From assembly GCA_001600095.1 (NCBI GenBank), contig BCIX01000003.1, positions 1,488,001 to 1,552,000 on the forward strand: a stretch of DNA of 64,000 nucleotides. Reading direction: 5' to 3'. Under the pieces are notes generated by a model. That model was not told the origin of the DNA, made no database searches, and was given only the letters and a program-made list of their open reading frames with translations. The first letter of the stretch is position 1. The number at the start of each line of letters is the position of its first letter. A program made the translations under genes and the position numbers. Source of the DNA: Bullera alba. Its lineage: Eukaryota > Basidiomycota > Tremellomycetes > Tremellales > Bulleraceae. Shown in pieces: positions 14,901-28,476 of this stretch.

Positions 14901-16452
14901 CAACTTGTGATAAAGACCTGATACGCGAATTAGCAAAGGTTGAACGATTACAAGCTCTGGACTCACCGCATGCATTGCACTGTGGCCTTCCTTCTTCATC
15001 ACGTCGCCACAGTGGGGTAGTACTGGTCCCGCAATTCCTGCAACTCATGCCGACTGGTGTGGCCGCAAGTCCTCCTCCGCCCGCGGTTCCAGTTGGTCCC
15101 GGAGTCGTTCCATCGACCTCTGACCCCGGCGAATAGGGCGATCGTTGTCGCGGTTCATCTTCTACCGTACGAGTCTGTGGTGGCGGTGTTCCGGCGGATC
15201 GATGCTCCATCTGTGCATGAGAAGGATGTCGCAAATCACTGCCTTGCGACGACGATCTTGAGGCAAGCGGTACCGCATTGTTGTGTAACGGGCCCATCGC
15301 CCATGGGGGACGGCTGTACATGGGCTCCGCTCTTGCAACTCGCTCAATTCCCTCTGAAGGACCAGAGCCCATGGGATGCGGAGCAGCAGCGGAAGGGTGC
15401 TTTGTGGCTGTCTGAGCCAGAGAGTTGTTGAAAGTAGGACATCCCTCACAACCAGCTTTACCACCGGCACCGTTACATCTGCCGTCGCCGGGACATGTTC
15501 CCGGGGTGGGATGGTCTGGCTGCAGGCGATTGACGGAGGATGGTGGTGGAGATGGAAGAGTAGAGGTGCTGTTGGTGGCTGGAGCAATAGCTAAGGAGTT
15601 GGGTCAAATCGAGTTCCAAAGAGACTATAGATCGGACTCACGTCTGCGTTTCCTGCTTGAAGGAGGTGGTGTTGGCTCTCCCCTCTCTTTCGCCTTCTGA
15701 GCGTTGGTCTTGCGGCCGCGGCGCTGTGCAGGAGCTGCTGAAGGCCGAGTATGCAAATTCGGACCGGATTCAGGCTCCATTGAAGGCCTTTTGCTGGAAG
15801 CATTGGTCGACAATTCCAACTCGTCTTCCTCGATGCCCTCGTCATCTTCATCCTCTTCGTCGTAGTCCTCGTCGAGTTCTCGACCGTTGTAATTTGAGGC
15901 TGGCTCTCCATTACGAGCGCCATATTGAGTCGATTGCGATGCGAGAGTCCGATTTGAGGGCTTTGGCGACTCCTCTATCGCGCTCTCGTCCATCTCTCCG
16001 TCGCGTCCTCCTCCAGCGACACCACTTCGTTCGGCAGAACTGCCGAAACTCATTCTCCACCTGTTATTGTATCCTCCTCCCCATCTACTGCCAAAAGAGC
16101 TCGGTTGGCCACCAGTCGGAGCCGCGCTCGAACCTGGCTGCCGGTTCTGCGCCCTTTCGGCTTCGGCGTCTGCGTATCTCCTATCCAGGATCTTGGCGGA
16201 ATCGCCGTTGCTACCTCTCACGACGTCGTCAACGTCGGGCCGAGATCTCGATTCGTCGTCCTCTGGGTCTCCGCGTGTATCCGACAGCCTAGATGAAGAG
16301 TAGCGTCTGTAAGCGAAAGATTCACTGGGACTGGCGTATGGTGATGCCCGGATCGACGGCGTCTGCTGAAGGGGAGAATGTTGAGGTGGAGATGCGTTGT
16401 TGGGTCTTTGAGTGGACTGCGAGGGTGATGTCGGTGTAGGAATGTTCGACAT
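11909..16452 (-). CDS. CIR1: GATA-type iron regulator, Cir1/Urbs1/Sre family
   Basis: Predicted DNA-binding regulator that represses iron uptake when iron is sufficient. Exons: 15642-16452, 14967-15590, 14325-14917, then a last exon read here as 11909-13924 (about 1347 residues). A cysteine-rich block ([12 protein letters not shown] then CEGCPTFNN) lies near residue 302, and one GATA finger CX2CX17CX2C near 451-478 is followed by [17 protein letters not shown]. The cysteine block is diagnostic of fungal iron GATA factors. A second, N-terminal finger is absent, as reported for Cryptococcus Cir1. The C-terminal half has a coiled coil ([18 protein letters not shown]), as in Sre/Fep1 proteins, a polyQ tract and Glu/Arg repeats. 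The intron before the last exon would be about 400 nt, unusual here. The last open frame could instead begin at the ATG at 13979-13981 as a separate gene. Confidence 0.82.
12441..12487 (-). repeat. CAG/CAA trinucleotide repeat (polyglutamine)
   Basis: A run of CTG/TTG triplets on the + strand codes an interrupted glutamine tract (with one His) in the C-terminal half of the GATA regulator. Such tracts vary in length between strains. Confidence 0.85.
14395..14480 (-). repeat. CT-rich microsatellite coding Glu-Arg dipeptides
   Basis: A tract of repeated CCCTCT/CGCTCT on the + strand codes a long alternating Glu-Arg stretch just after the zinc finger exon of the GATA regulator. It is a simple-sequence expansion inside coding DNA. 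Confidence 0.8.
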
Positions 16453-18726
16453 GTCTATTTTGAGAGGCAGATCTCAGTTTAGCATTCTATAGACTTAGCG
16501 GAACCGTTGAGAAGGGAGAGTGGTTGGTTTGCATTGCTGTTGAGTGATGACTCTAGCAGATAGATGGCACTCTGGTGAAACCGGAGAGACGTGAAGCAGG
16601 ATGATGGAAGGGTGGCAATATGACAGCGAGATTGCGGCGGTCCGTGCAAAGGAGAGCCTGCGCAATATACGCAGAGCGGCGACTATGCCGGGATGAAGAC
16701 TTCAAGGAGGTGTGTGGGGGGTTCGGAAGGCGCAGATACTGACACTCACCGCGACAAGTCCCGTTTGAGACCGATGGTGCAGAAGATGATAAAGCAGCTG
16801 CGGAAGGCCTTGCGTCGGGCGGTGGTGGATCTGTTATCGCTTTTTGTGTGAGGGGTTTTTCCTTTTCTGCCGAGCGGTATGTTTGACGAGCGAATACCAG
16901 GTGATACGATGACAGACGGAGTCACTGATGATGTATACCTAGCGGCAGGTCAGAGGCAAGACTCGCGAGTGGGGAACGACGATCACGAAAGCGATTGGGA
17001 GAGGCGGAGAGAAAGAGAGATAGGGGGATGGGATTGACGGGAAGATGGGAGATGGGCGATTGGGGGTTTAGGCTGGATTTGTAATCGGGTATCAAGATGT
17101 CAAGCTCACAAGGGACCTCTGTGGATTACTTGATTACACTTTCCCCCCGGTCCAATCGTAATGAAAAGCGGAAACGGGGGCAAGGAAAGGGGAGAGGGCG
17201 AGGGAAGGAAGAAGCCCCCGTGATCCTCTTTTTTTCTCTCCTGCAGACTGACGCCGCTGATTACGATTAGATGGGAGATCATGCGTGGGCTAAAAGCAAT
17301 TACCGCTTTGGGCAGTCACATATCGGGGGCAAGCTGGCAATCTTAATTGTAGCTTTGAGCAGCGCGTCAATACCTCGCACAGCTTGCGAGTGATGCCACG
17401 GCAACACTATGTCCGTTCGTTCCTTGTAATTAGAACATACCACGCATCATCATCTCCAAGTATGCATCGCGTACCCATGTACGCTTGCGTGTTGTCGAGG
17501 AGATGGCAGGGGACAAAGGGACTAGCATGGTGGCAGTTTCGATTGGTGAGCTTATCGATACCAGGTTAGCGTCATTTATCGCCAACTGCCCAATCAGGTA
17601 ATTTTTCACGTCGCAAGTTTCGGGCGGGCTGGATAAGACTAAAATCGATTAGATCGGGCATCAGGGCACGGGGGAGGCGCAGCTTGGGACAGCTTGGGAC
17701 CTGGCTCGTTTGTGGCGGAACGCGGTGTTGCAACCTGTTGCAACGGGGTGGTGCATACATTTGGGCCCTCACATCTTGAGACTCTCTCTTGGTGCGTGTT
17801 CGTGTGCAACGATCACACTCCACTAGAACTTTCGCCCAAGACCACGGCTTCATGATCATCCGGCACACGACGTTTGCAGTCTCGGCATGACCTCGCCTCG
17901 TTTCGCTTCGGTCTTTTCCGACGAAACCGGTTCACGGAGTCGGCCGGGGGGAAAGGTACGCAAGGGTACGCATCAATCTCATCAGTCTCATCGCGTTCAT
18001 GTCTGCAGAGAGTCTGCATGCTCTTCTATGCTCTTATGCATTCACGCATGAAGAGGGAACAGGTATGACGGACAGCTGCTGCATGAACTCGAAAAATTGG
18101 GATCCCCTCCAAGTCGGACGCATCGACGACCGGTTTGAGATCCCCCATGCGATCGAGACGACCCACCTGCTTGATCGGCCCGTAGAACTCCCGTATAATT
18201 ATATAGAGTGACGTGACCGCGCTGGGCGATTGCGGCAGAGTGGGGGCGCGCGCTGGGAGGACGTTGCCGTAATTCACTCCGGCGATTAACAAAAGAACTT
18301 TAAAGCGTGCACACGGCGGATCCCGACAAATGCGGACGTCGGACGAATCAAATTACGCCGGAACGTCAGCGGCGAGTTTGAAGAATCAAATCAAATTGGG
18401 TTGGCGCCCTGCTTCTAGTATGTTCTGCACTGTTCTCACTCAGTGAGCGGGACGACTGGCGAGATGACACTACGTACCGTCCCCACTACCATGAGCCTGC
18501 GAGCTGTACTGACAGTAACCCTCATGCAGATCAACACGTTGACGAGCATGACCATCTCCGTCTTCATTTTCAACCTCTTCACAGATGGAACCATGCTAAT
18601 TGGCATGTTTGAAGTCTGTGTACACAGTTACGGAGTCTACATGGTGCACAAGCTACAGGCAGTTGATACTCAAGCGTGTATGATGTACCGTATTGGCAGC
18701 TGAAATCAAGAGGGTTCTTCTGCTCT
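16453..18726. promoter_or_regulatory. 2.3-kb upstream region of the GATA regulator
   Basis: The long gene-free stretch upstream of the CIR1 start (minus strand) and downstream of the next minus-strand gene. Long intergenic regions upstream of fungal regulators often hold long leaders and many binding sites. Short frames at 17384-18703 have no protein-like features. A 9-bp duplication (CTTGGGACA) occurs near 17682-17701. I cannot place the transcription start. Confidence 0.4.
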
Positions 18727-21700
18727 TTACGACGTGATGCCCACTCCGTAGTCGATTCCTATGCCTGAGGCGATACCTAATCACCGATTAGCAAGAGCAC
18801 CGCACTCGGTACGTGTGAGGGACACTTACGATCAACCAGCGTGTTCCAGTATTGGACCGAGTTACCATCACCCCATTGACCACCCTGACCCATCTGCCCG
18901 TTCACTGGACCCGTCATGCCCCCATTCACATCGTACCCGACGCCCATGGCGCCAGGAGGAGCCAACGATTGATCTGGGTGTGGCATCATACCTTGGCCAT
19001 TCATGACAGGTACGCCGTTGGCATCCAGCATTTCTCCGCTCGAAAGTGGAGCATCCCAACCCGGCGCTGAGGGGTTTAGAGGCACGTCCTGCATTACGCT
19101 GTCCCCCATGAGCAAAGACGGGTTGTAGACCGGTCCAGACATGGAAACCATCTGAGTCGGATCGAGCGATGACAATGGTGGTCCGAACGACGTGTTGGAC
19201 ATGAACCAATGATCGAGCCTAAGAAATGGGGGTAAGCATGCTGTGACTGAACATTTATCACGGCTGCACTCACAACTGCTGAGGTTGATCTTCGTCCGGA
19301 CTGCTTGTTCCTGCAATGCTCGCAATGCTCCCCCTGCCACTTTGCTGCATCAGAGGGCTGTTCCGCGACCAGAACGACTTGACGGGAGAGTGATTCGCAG
19401 ACTGCACCCCGCCACTCATGTTGACGCCATTGTGCGAGTTGCCACCAGTCAAGCTGTGTCGACGGGGTTGAGGGTATGGCTCTGTCCTCTCGGAGGAGAT
19501 GTTGTCCAGGGTCCCGCCAATCCTCGACGAAGACATTGGGCGAGAGAATCGCTGCTCCTCCAAGTCTTTGGCTCGCCGGTACAAAGTGGCGATCTGGCTT
19601 GCATCAGCGACGGTCCATTGATTGTCCGATAGTCACCTACAATGGCGGCTTCCTTTTGGGAGAAATCATCCGCAGAGGAATCATGAGGATGCTGCTCGGT
19701 AAAGTTCTGCAGTATCGCTCTCATATCCTTCGCATGTGGTGCACGCTAAAGGGTGGGTTAGAGTTTTCTCGAACGCGCATATCGCAATACTCACCGGATC
19801 GAGGATGATGCTGATTCCAGCAATCATTGCCACGTTCTGTGCGAAGTTAGTATCCGCACTCAGGCCGTAATCTTGAGAAGGCTCACGAATTCTCGGAATG
19901 ACGAGGCTAGGAGCGTCTCAAAGAAGTCTGGAACGTCTTTCTTGAATGCCTCACGCTATGCAAAATCAGCGCCGCGATCAGTCATCTTGATAAGCTCCTC
20001 ACGATTCTGAAGTCGGTCGATGCAGCTTGGAAACAAGCGTTTCGAGAAAGGTTGTATCGGCTACTCCTCAATTTGCGCAGCAACCATGGTCGCTATGGCA
20101 TGGATCAGGTGGCGTGTATTAGATAAAGTGGTCTGACTTACGTGTAGGATGATTGTAAAGTGGAGAATCTCCGTCTGTATGTAGTATCGATGTATAGGCA
20201 AGTACCAGAGCTCTGCGTAATGAATCAGCAATACGCCTATTCCTGACATCGCGTGCAACTCACTCTCGTCGTATGACCTGTCAGGGTCGAGCATGGTGAA
20301 TGTCGGAGGGAGATTGTCGACAAAGGTCTTGAGGCTAGAGTCGATCGCCTCGACATCTCTGTACTGCGTCTCGCCCTCCAGCCGCTGAAAGTGTTGCGTG
20401 ATCTGACAGTGGTCAGAGTTGTAGACAATTAGAAGCCTGAAGGCGACACACCTTTGCCACGATCTCGCCGAGGCCACGACGCAAGATCGCATACGTAGCG
20501 AAGGTCGGCTCGGAGAGAGGTCTTGGCTCAATCTTTCGCGTCTCAATCACATCGGCCAAATCGACATTGGATGGAGGTCTAAAGTGTGTAACGAGTCAGA
20601 ACAGCTCTCCGGCTCAAAGCCTGCCTTAACCCACCTGGTGTCGCAGAAACGCATGTCGATCGACGTAGGTCGTCCAAGCAAGCAAGAATAACTGGACATG
20701 CAATCAGTTTCACTCTCAAGGAATAGCCTGAGCACTCACGTCGCATCTGCGTGTATGAGGTACGACCAGAGAAGCCTTCTGTATTCCGTGGAGTACGGGT
20801 CCAGTCGAAGCTTCAAGCCATCGCGATGAAGACCGATTGCTTGGCCGACCGTCAAGGCGTGTCGGAACTCGGCCCAACCTTCGGCAAGTCGGCGCTCGTG
20901 CATCAAGATGAGGTAGAGACCAGTCTGCAAGGCGCAAAGTCAGTTCCTGGAGATTTGCACCCTCAGCTTCGTACTCACCAAGATTCGGGTTTCGACAAGT
21001 TGCACGTTCTCCGCTTTGACGGCTTGGGCGATGGTAATGGCGGACTTGGCTGAACCAAAAGGTAAGCAAGTCATTCCTGTATTCACCGAAACGCCGACTC
21101 ACAGTTCCAATACATCTTGAGACTCTGCACCCTCTTCTCCTCCTCGGATAAGTTCCACTCGTCTGGTGCAATGCGGATCGCAATGGAGAAGGCGATGAAG
21201 ATCAGGGGCAGACTCAGGACTGATCGAGCGTTGACAGCTGGCGAAGCATACAGCTCGTCCATGCCTAGAGATACGTTTAGAGCCCCTCGTCGAAACAGTG
21301 AAAGAGATACTCACTCCTGCGGAAGACGATCTCGTCGATTGGGTAACGAACAAAGTTGAATTTGGCAAAGAACCAATCAATCAATCTATTGGCATACTCC
21401 TCGTCTGGTAGTTCTCTCATCAATTCGTGCACCTTGTCCGGACTGAGGCCGCACTCCTTGAACAGCTTTTGCAACTGTTCAGCGGGTGTGCCGTGATAGT
21501 CGAGACCCAGAGGCACAGCTTGGACACCTCGAAGCATCTACAGGTTCTCATGAGTACCGTGCCCATTATACTGTCTGCCTACTCACCGATTGAGGCAGGG
21601 GGTTCCTGATAGAGCTATCCATGTCAAGGCCTGCGACCTCGTCACCAGACCCCTCGACGTCGACCGAGTCGCGACCGGCGGTACGGGGTCGAGACAGGGT

Positions 21701-23061
21701 AGATGAGGTCTCCGGTCGATAGCCTTCGCCTTCTTCCTTGGGCAAGGCGAAGTCAATAGGTGGTGGGGTAGTGGCAGGGGCATGATCTATAATACGTGAG
21801 CATGTGTCAAAGGCTCATCTGGAGGCAGATACTCACTGATTCGCCAATCCGACAAAGCCTTGCCTTCTAGTCCGCCTACTCGATTCACCACGGCGTTCAA
21901 CAATGCCTCGATCCTGCTGACCCTGACGCTGAGAGTCGGTAGCATGCTAGGTGGCCTGCTGCCTCCTGCGGCAGTGATGGCCATAGCTGCATTGGCCACT
22001 TCTGCGGCATTGCCCCCTGCCACCGCAGCGGCCACAGCAGAAGTCGCTACGCTGGCCTCTCTGACCGAGCTACCTCGACCGTGATTGGGTGTATGCTCAG
22101 TCGCGAGCTGGTCGACCTCCTGCGGGAGTCTATTCGAGTTCGAGGAGTTGTCGGGCTTCTTGTTGCTCCTCGGAGGCGGGCTGCCGACACGGGTGTATGG
22201 GACACAGAGCTCGGGCACACGCCTGGCGACACAGTGCTGACATGGTGTCTCCCTATTACACTTTTGTTTCCTCTTTGCGCACTCTGCGCAACTCAGCGCG
22301 ACCCTTCGCTTCTTCTTCTTCTGACCAGAGTTTCCATTCCTTGCCGCATCGTCGGGAGATGGCGCAACATCCAAATCATGCTTGGAGTGACCACCGTATC
22401 CCTGACGAGGGGATTCGTCGTGGCCTGCGTGTGTGGCTCCAGAATCCTCCGATGCGTCTACAGTATACGATTGACGACTAGTGAGCGGGTTGTGAGGGAT
22501 GTATGGTTGGGGGATGTGGTGGCTGGACGACGGCCTGTGATAGTATTCATTTGTGCTGAGTGGAGTCGGTGGCTTTGCGGGTGACCTCGAGCGCATGTAT
22601 GGGGACGAGGTGTTTCTGTTGGCTGTGGCCCATTGTGGGACCGAAGGTGGGTTGGGTAGACCCGACACATAGCTTGAGGAAGGAGAGTGTTGATCCCAAT
22701 GCGAAGATGATCGGTTGCTGGAGTTGTTGTGCGGGTATTCAAAGGAGGGCAGTCGGGCATTGGACGATGCTGCCGATCCGGGTCTATCTCTATCCCTGTC
22801 CGCCCTCTCTCCACTCAGTGTTGGCAGCACAGGCGACCATCTCGACCTCGATACTGGCCTGTCCCTCTCCGATGACCAGACAGAAGTGTCACCGTGAGAG
22901 CCAGATCCCAGTCCGGTCGCACCCGATGCGCCCGGTGAGGTGTACGAGTGTGGTGACGTGGCCGAGGGGACCGGTGGTGGCAGGTGATGCGTGAGAAACG
23001 AGGACCGTGGTGGTGGCGGCGGAGGTGGGTAGCCTCTCGACCCAGAGGAAGGGTTTGACAT
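18727..23061 (-). CDS. Zn2Cys6 transcription factor (fungal_trans type), large
   Basis: Fungal-specific binuclear zinc cluster regulator; target genes unknown. Seventeen exons fit in phase: 21837-23061, 21587-21786, 21315-21537, 21103-21264, 20979-21049, 20740-20924, 20635-20691, 20452-20578, 20264-20402, 20142-20212, 20003-20092, 19887-19955, 19795-19836, 19641-19745, 19274-19593, 18830-19218, 18727-18776 (1174 residues). A long Ser/Pro-rich disordered N-terminus with a polyproline run precedes a basic stretch and the zinc cluster CX2CX6CX5CX2CX8C at 258-286. The middle-homology region follows, with ANRLIDWFFAKFNFVRYPID, QAIGLHRDGLKL and YRRLLWSYLIHAD signatures. The C-terminus is Gly/Met/Asn-rich and activation-domain-like. 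Single exons near 19.8-20.1 kb are short and their boundaries less certain. Confidence 0.88.
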
Positions 23062-24733
23062 TGGACTCCCTCTATGCTCGTTGGCAGAAAGGCCGGATGT
23101 AGTCGTTGTTACGCTGGCGATCCGACTGTGGCCGATGGCACCAAAGCCCGGTCTGCGGCAATGGCAGTTGTGTGTTTAGAGGCGATAGGAAGGATGTGAG
23201 CTGTAGCTGATTAGATCATGGCTAGCTGCGAGGATGTTACAGGTCGATAGCCAATGTCCGAAGAGGTCTACGGGGTGCGATAGATTGGATCGAAGAATCT
23301 CGAGCGAAGGGGGGGGGAATTAAAAGGATGTAGTGGAGTTAAACCCGAACAAGAGGGCGACGATGATGGGGTGTGCGTCGTAGGTTTCAATCGCCACGCT
23401 GCGGTTGTGGTTGTGATGCGAAAAAACGGCAGCCAACACGGGGCTATGGCGTCAGGGCAGAGGCTAGGGAGAAGACGCACGCGGAGTGGGAGAGGAGGGA
23501 GAGGCCCCCAGCTTAGCTCAGAATGGAACTAGCGGTACCGAAGTCAAACGCCTCCTTCGACATCCTCGTCTTCTCCAGCCCCCGCCCGGGTAGTTATCGG
23601 GAGAAAAACAGCTATCGGTACCAAATCGTAGGTTCGATTCAAATGCCGCCGCACTTCATTTGAATTCATTTCAAACCCCAAGAAGTTCAAGCCCGATTTA
23701 CAGGCTGTCTTAGGCTGTCTTCAAAGTTCAAGCTGACTTGTAATCGTCAAGCTACTTCTTACAGCAACTCCTCCTGCATCTGGCCTACGCATGCGTACTC
23801 TGCCCCTCTCTGCCCTCATCCATCTCAAGATCCCCCATGAGAACAGACGACGACATGTGCCTGGGAATTGGGATCGCTTTGCATTGCGTAGATCTGCTCG
23901 AGACTTGCTCGCATTCCGCAGCAGCAACCTTTTTGCTCCAGTCCTCACTAGCCTCACTGCTCAGCGCTCAGCATCAGCATGAGGTGGAAGATACGCCCGA
24001 AAGTGGCAACAGAGTCACCTTCGCAGTCACTGTTACTGCCCTCTGATCTTGTGTACTCTGCATGTCAAGTCAGCGCGTCTGGTCTTGATGTCAGGATTGT
24101 ATTACACTTCGACGATGCAGCATCGCAGCTATAGTGACACCACTCGCTGCACATGCAGGCCGAGAAGTTTCGGGCTTTTGGACCGTGCGAGCCAATCGCA
24201 GCAGGTTCTCGCACAAGCCCGCGCTTATCTTTCTGCCGAAAAGTCAGCCCGGAGATACCACACTCGAGCGAGTCGTGGTCTGAGTGCGAGTTGCAAGCGC
24301 TTGACCTGGTCTGCAGAAGAGTGAGCAGCAATCTGTGTCAATCAAGTCGACGATATCGAAGCGCCACGGCAGCTGCTCATCGCTCAGACCAGCTCAGACC
24401 TCCCAGCGCCTCAACCAGACCTCTCCGGGCCAATAGTGACCGGACCTTGGCACACACACACGCTCGCACACAACTTCGTCTCCCTCTCACCCCGTTTCGC
24501 AATCTGCCACGTTGACCACGAGCCATCACGGACGATCGAACGGACCTGTGAACATGGATCCATCATAGCTCGAGTTGCTCCACCAGGTGACTGTTTCGGA
24601 GGATAAAGTGGCAAGGTCGCAAAGCTGATCATCCTCGACATTCCCACAGATCATCGTCCTCACATCACTTGTATCGTTGCACTGCACTAGCCTGCACTCG
24701 GACGACTGGTACCTCTGAGAGTTTGACTTGACC
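23062..24733. promoter_or_regulatory. shared upstream region of two divergent Zn2Cys6 genes
   Basis: About 1.7 kb separating the two regulator genes, which are transcribed away from each other. A homopolymer of eight G lies near 23311. No protein-like frame was found. Shared upstream sequence could allow co-regulation, but no palindromic CGG pairs were searched for systematically. Confidence 0.4.
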
Positions 24734-24796
24734 GTGAGTACTAGTACTCGATCACATCGGTGGTGGACTTGACTTGAGCTGAATGACTTAATCTAG
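24734..24796 (+). other. 5'UTR intron directly before the start codon
   Basis: GTGAGT donor at 24734, CTTAATC/GCTGAATG branch-like elements and a CTAG acceptor whose G is the base before the ATG at 24797. It suggests a spliced leader region for the Zn2Cys6 gene that follows. Confidence 0.6.
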
Positions 24797-27700
24797 ATGC
24801 AGCCTCCGCCAATGCCTCATCAGCCCTCGTCGTTCGACGCCGGGTCGTCTGCGCCTCCCTTCAAGCGAGCGAGGAGTGATAATAACAAGGATACCAAGAA
24901 GGAACTCCTAGGGAATAACGGAGCACCACCGGGGACCAATGGCAGGCAAAGCTTTAGTTGTGCCGAGTGCAAACGGCTCAAGCTGAAGTGCTCGAGAGAA
25001 TGGCCATGCACTTCGGTGAGTCTGTACGACATTACAGCGTGAGGCTGGACCAGCTGACATACTGCTAGTGTACGAAGCGAGGATGTGCACAGATATGCCC
25101 GAGTGGAGAAATGCGGACAGGCAAGGGGAAGAGGTGAGTATTCTATTAAGAGTTCTTGATCCAAGCTGACTGCTTCCCCTAGACTCATTCTTGCCGATAC
25201 AGAGGAGGTGCGTTCGTCCGCCAGAGGTTGAGAGACAGCGGCTGACCCTCACACAGCTACATCAACGGATATCTCTGCTCGAAGTCGCTCTGGCACAATC
25301 ACACGCTAAACATTCCACCTCGCCTCATCCTCTGCTCGCATCGCCATACCTCTACCACATGCGGGAGCCCCCGGCCAAGCCTGTCGTCGAGGAAGCGTCA
25401 GTTGAGGGTGATGGCGGGCCTGAGGACATTGTCGGAGGCGGACTGGGGACTCTGACTATCAGCAAAGAAGGAGAGGCTAGATTTGTGGGCAGTTTCGCTG
25501 GGAGTGAATACCTGAGAGAGGAGGAAGACGGAGCGAAGGGTGACCAAGCTGGATCTGGGCAGCAAGCGACAGATAACACCGCCGGCCGGCCGCAGCGGTC
25601 ACAGCGAGATGGAAATGATGTCGGCCTAGTCACACCGCCCGCCACCGCGCATCAAACCGTCTTTTCCCAAGATGCGCCAGACTTGACGTCTGACGGTCAG
25701 GGATTGACGGATCTCCTGCTGGGTGGCATATTCGCCAGTGGAGACATCAAGCAAAGCATGAACTTGCTCAGGCAGCAGCTTCCGGAATGGGACACCGAGG
25801 GGAGGCTGCTAGCAGCGAGCTATTGGGAGAATGTCAATTGGATGTACGTATATACGGTATGCTACGAGCTGCGCTGACATCATTCTGGCTTTAGGTACCA
25901 GATCCTACCTCGACCGATGTTTGACGGAGACCACCTTCTGAACGCGTACGACACGGCCTCCCCTCCAAATGCGCACAAGATTGCTTGTGTATTTCTGGTG
26001 ATGGCCGTAGGGGTGATGTTTGACCTAAATCGGGGTCCTTGTGAGTAGACTGATCAAACGAAGAGACCCCGCTGACTCTTATCAGTCGATCCAAGAGGAG
26101 AGGAATTGTTCAAACTGGGCAAAGCGTGTATCGCAGCGGTAGGACTCGAGCACGCTAGCCCTGCAACAGTTCAGGCTCTGCATCTTTGTGGGACCTACAT
26201 CATGAATGACAAACGTTAGTGCTTTTCTATTGGTGAAACGACATCTCGCTGAGTGGATACAGATGGAAATGGGGGCGAAGTCTTCTGGCCGATTACAGGC
26301 GTCGCCATCAAGGTTGCTCAAAGGGTGTGATATACATATCTGTCAGCAGAATGCAGCTGACCCCGGCTTAGCTCGGCCTGCATCGAGATGGCGCGGCGTT
26401 TGGGCTTTCGAGCTACGAAGTTGAAGAACGACGACAGGTATGGTGGGAGATTGTCACGTATGAGAGGCTCCAGGCCTTGTGTTTTGGCAGGTAAGCTGAA
26501 GGCCGTAGCGTATGCGATATAGCTGACAATTGGGTACAGACCATGTTCGTCTAGCAACAAGTCGTCCGACACGCTCTTTCCCGATCCCGAAGAAGGCTTG
26601 TGCGTGGACTCGGATGGATGTGAGTGCACTTCGGACAGCGTTACATACCTTGTGTTGACCGAAGGTCAGATCACCGATCGAAGTATCAACTTGTCGTGCT
26701 TATGGAGAAGGTCATCGAGCTGGTGAGTCTATGGTTTGGTGAACGTGTGATCTGAAAGCGTCTCTAGCAAACGCAAACGACACCGGTATCCATAAAGCAG
26801 GTCACCCAAGTAGACAAAGAGTTCAGAGAGTGTGAGTCTATCATAACCGGTGGGCATCATGCTCACGCATCTATAGTCAAGAAGACCATCCCAGAATCGT
26901 TGATGCCAGGCGTGCCGACACAGTCACTACCCTTTGACAGGATGTACCATCCTCATGTTGTGAGTAGCCGCGTAGATCATCTAGCCGGCTGCACAGCTGA
27001 TCCTCGCCGTCAGGTCATTCATCGCTTGGGTATACGACTGCTGGTCGCTCAATGCCGACTACTCCTCAACCGACCTGCATTCGCCCGCGCTTTGAAAGAC
27101 AATCCTGAAGACCCCTCGGGGGGCAAGTTCGGCGATAGCTTTGTTGCACTATATGAGAGTGCGCAAGATATCGTCCAAATTGTTAAGATGCTTGTCATCT
27201 ACCACCCAAGCCTGATCGCGAGGTTCTGGTTCTACTGGTTCCACCACCTCACCTCGGCGGTGTGCCTGTAAGTTAGCACCTGTGATGTGAACTTGAGCTG
27301 ACCATACATAGAGCGGCAATAGCGATCCGCGCTCCCACCTCAGCATTCGCCGCACCAGCATATCAGGGAATGTCCATAGCGTGTGACATTTCCGCCGCGG
27401 CACGACCGGGCTGTAGAGCCAAGAAGGGATTACCTACGCTTCTGCGACTGCGCAAGCGCGCCAACGCGGTGCTGGAGGCCGTACAGCGGACAGCCAAGGG
27501 CAAGCGACCGCCTGAAGGCCGTGACAGTGTCTCCGACGACGATTTAGAGCATCTCAGTGCATCGGGCAAATTGCGCAGGATTGGTGGTGACAGTCCACAT
27601 ACCTCTACCTTGTCGCCCAAGAACAACGTCCGGCCGATGGCATCGCCCAATCTCCCCTCAGTCCCAACGCTCAGTCCGAATGAGGCCTCCCCTCCATTCG

Positions 27701-28476
27701 CAGGGTCGACGGGGCAGACGAAAAAGCGGCAATTGAGCGATGTTGGGGGTAGAAGAACTAAGGTTGGGGCGAACGGGCAGAATCGCGCTAGGGCCGGGAC
27801 GCAAACCAGTGCCCATAGCTTGAGCGGAATAGACGAGTCGCCTACCTTTGCTGGAGATAGCAACCCTTCACCCAGATCCGCTCGATCCATCGCGACATCA
27901 GCTACACTTGCCGAGCCCGTTCACTACGACACCAACGGCAATTGGCCAACTGATCAACCTTTCTCTGTCTCAGGTGCTGTCCAACCCCCTCCTCCCATGT
28001 CCGGGCAAGCTCAAGAGACCTCTGCAACTCCCGACTGGTTCATCCCCCATCAATCCTCCTCGACGGGCCAAAGGCCGGGATCCTCGAACGGCAGCATGCT
28101 CAATGGTACCTCCAATCCCTTCGATCTGCCATGGAGTCCGGATCAGGAGGGGACTGGCTCATCCCAAATGTTTGGATACGAATCGTCGGGCCATGCGGAG
28201 TTCGACTGGAACTCATTGACGGGAAACCCGGAAATGGCCAGCGTTCCCATCGACATGGATATGAGCATGGCTCTTGTTGGTGCTTCGTGGGATCGCGTGC
28301 CTCGGACCACATTTGGCGCGAGTGGAAGCGCAATAGAGATTGACGGGTCCGGCTTGGACACCAGACATGCTGCACAAGAAGGTGGTGGTCTGGGCGTGGG
28401 GTATCTGGGCAGTGGTGACGAGTTTGACTTTGAGTTGTTCGTGAATCAGATGGGTGTGGATATGCTCGAGTCATAG
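24797..28476 (+). CDS. Zn2Cys6 transcription factor with N-terminal cluster and fungal_trans domain
   Basis: Fungal-specific regulator, targets unknown. Fourteen exons fit: 24797-25015, 25069-25133, 25183-25207, 25257-25843, 25895-26040, 26086-26214, 26263-26324, 26372-26490, 26540-26619, 26670-26722, 26768-26831, 26877-26959, 27014-27267, 27312-28476 (1016 residues). The zinc cluster CX2CX6CX5CX2CX8C is at 55-83 (CAECKRLKLKC at its start), followed by GKGKRLILADTEELHQRI, the linker and dimerisation helix common in basidiomycete members. The middle-homology region has VAQRLGLHRDGAAFGLSSYE and RQVWWEIVTYERLQALCFG. The last exon codes a long Ser/Pro/Gly-rich tail. The zinc cluster is split by the first intron after the fourth cysteine. 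Head-to-head with the other zinc cluster gene. Confidence 0.92.

Noticed and set aside
18443..18703. 86-codon + strand frame with a hydrophobic look
   Set aside because: It begins with GTG rather than ATG, has no splice support and lies in the downstream flank of another gene.
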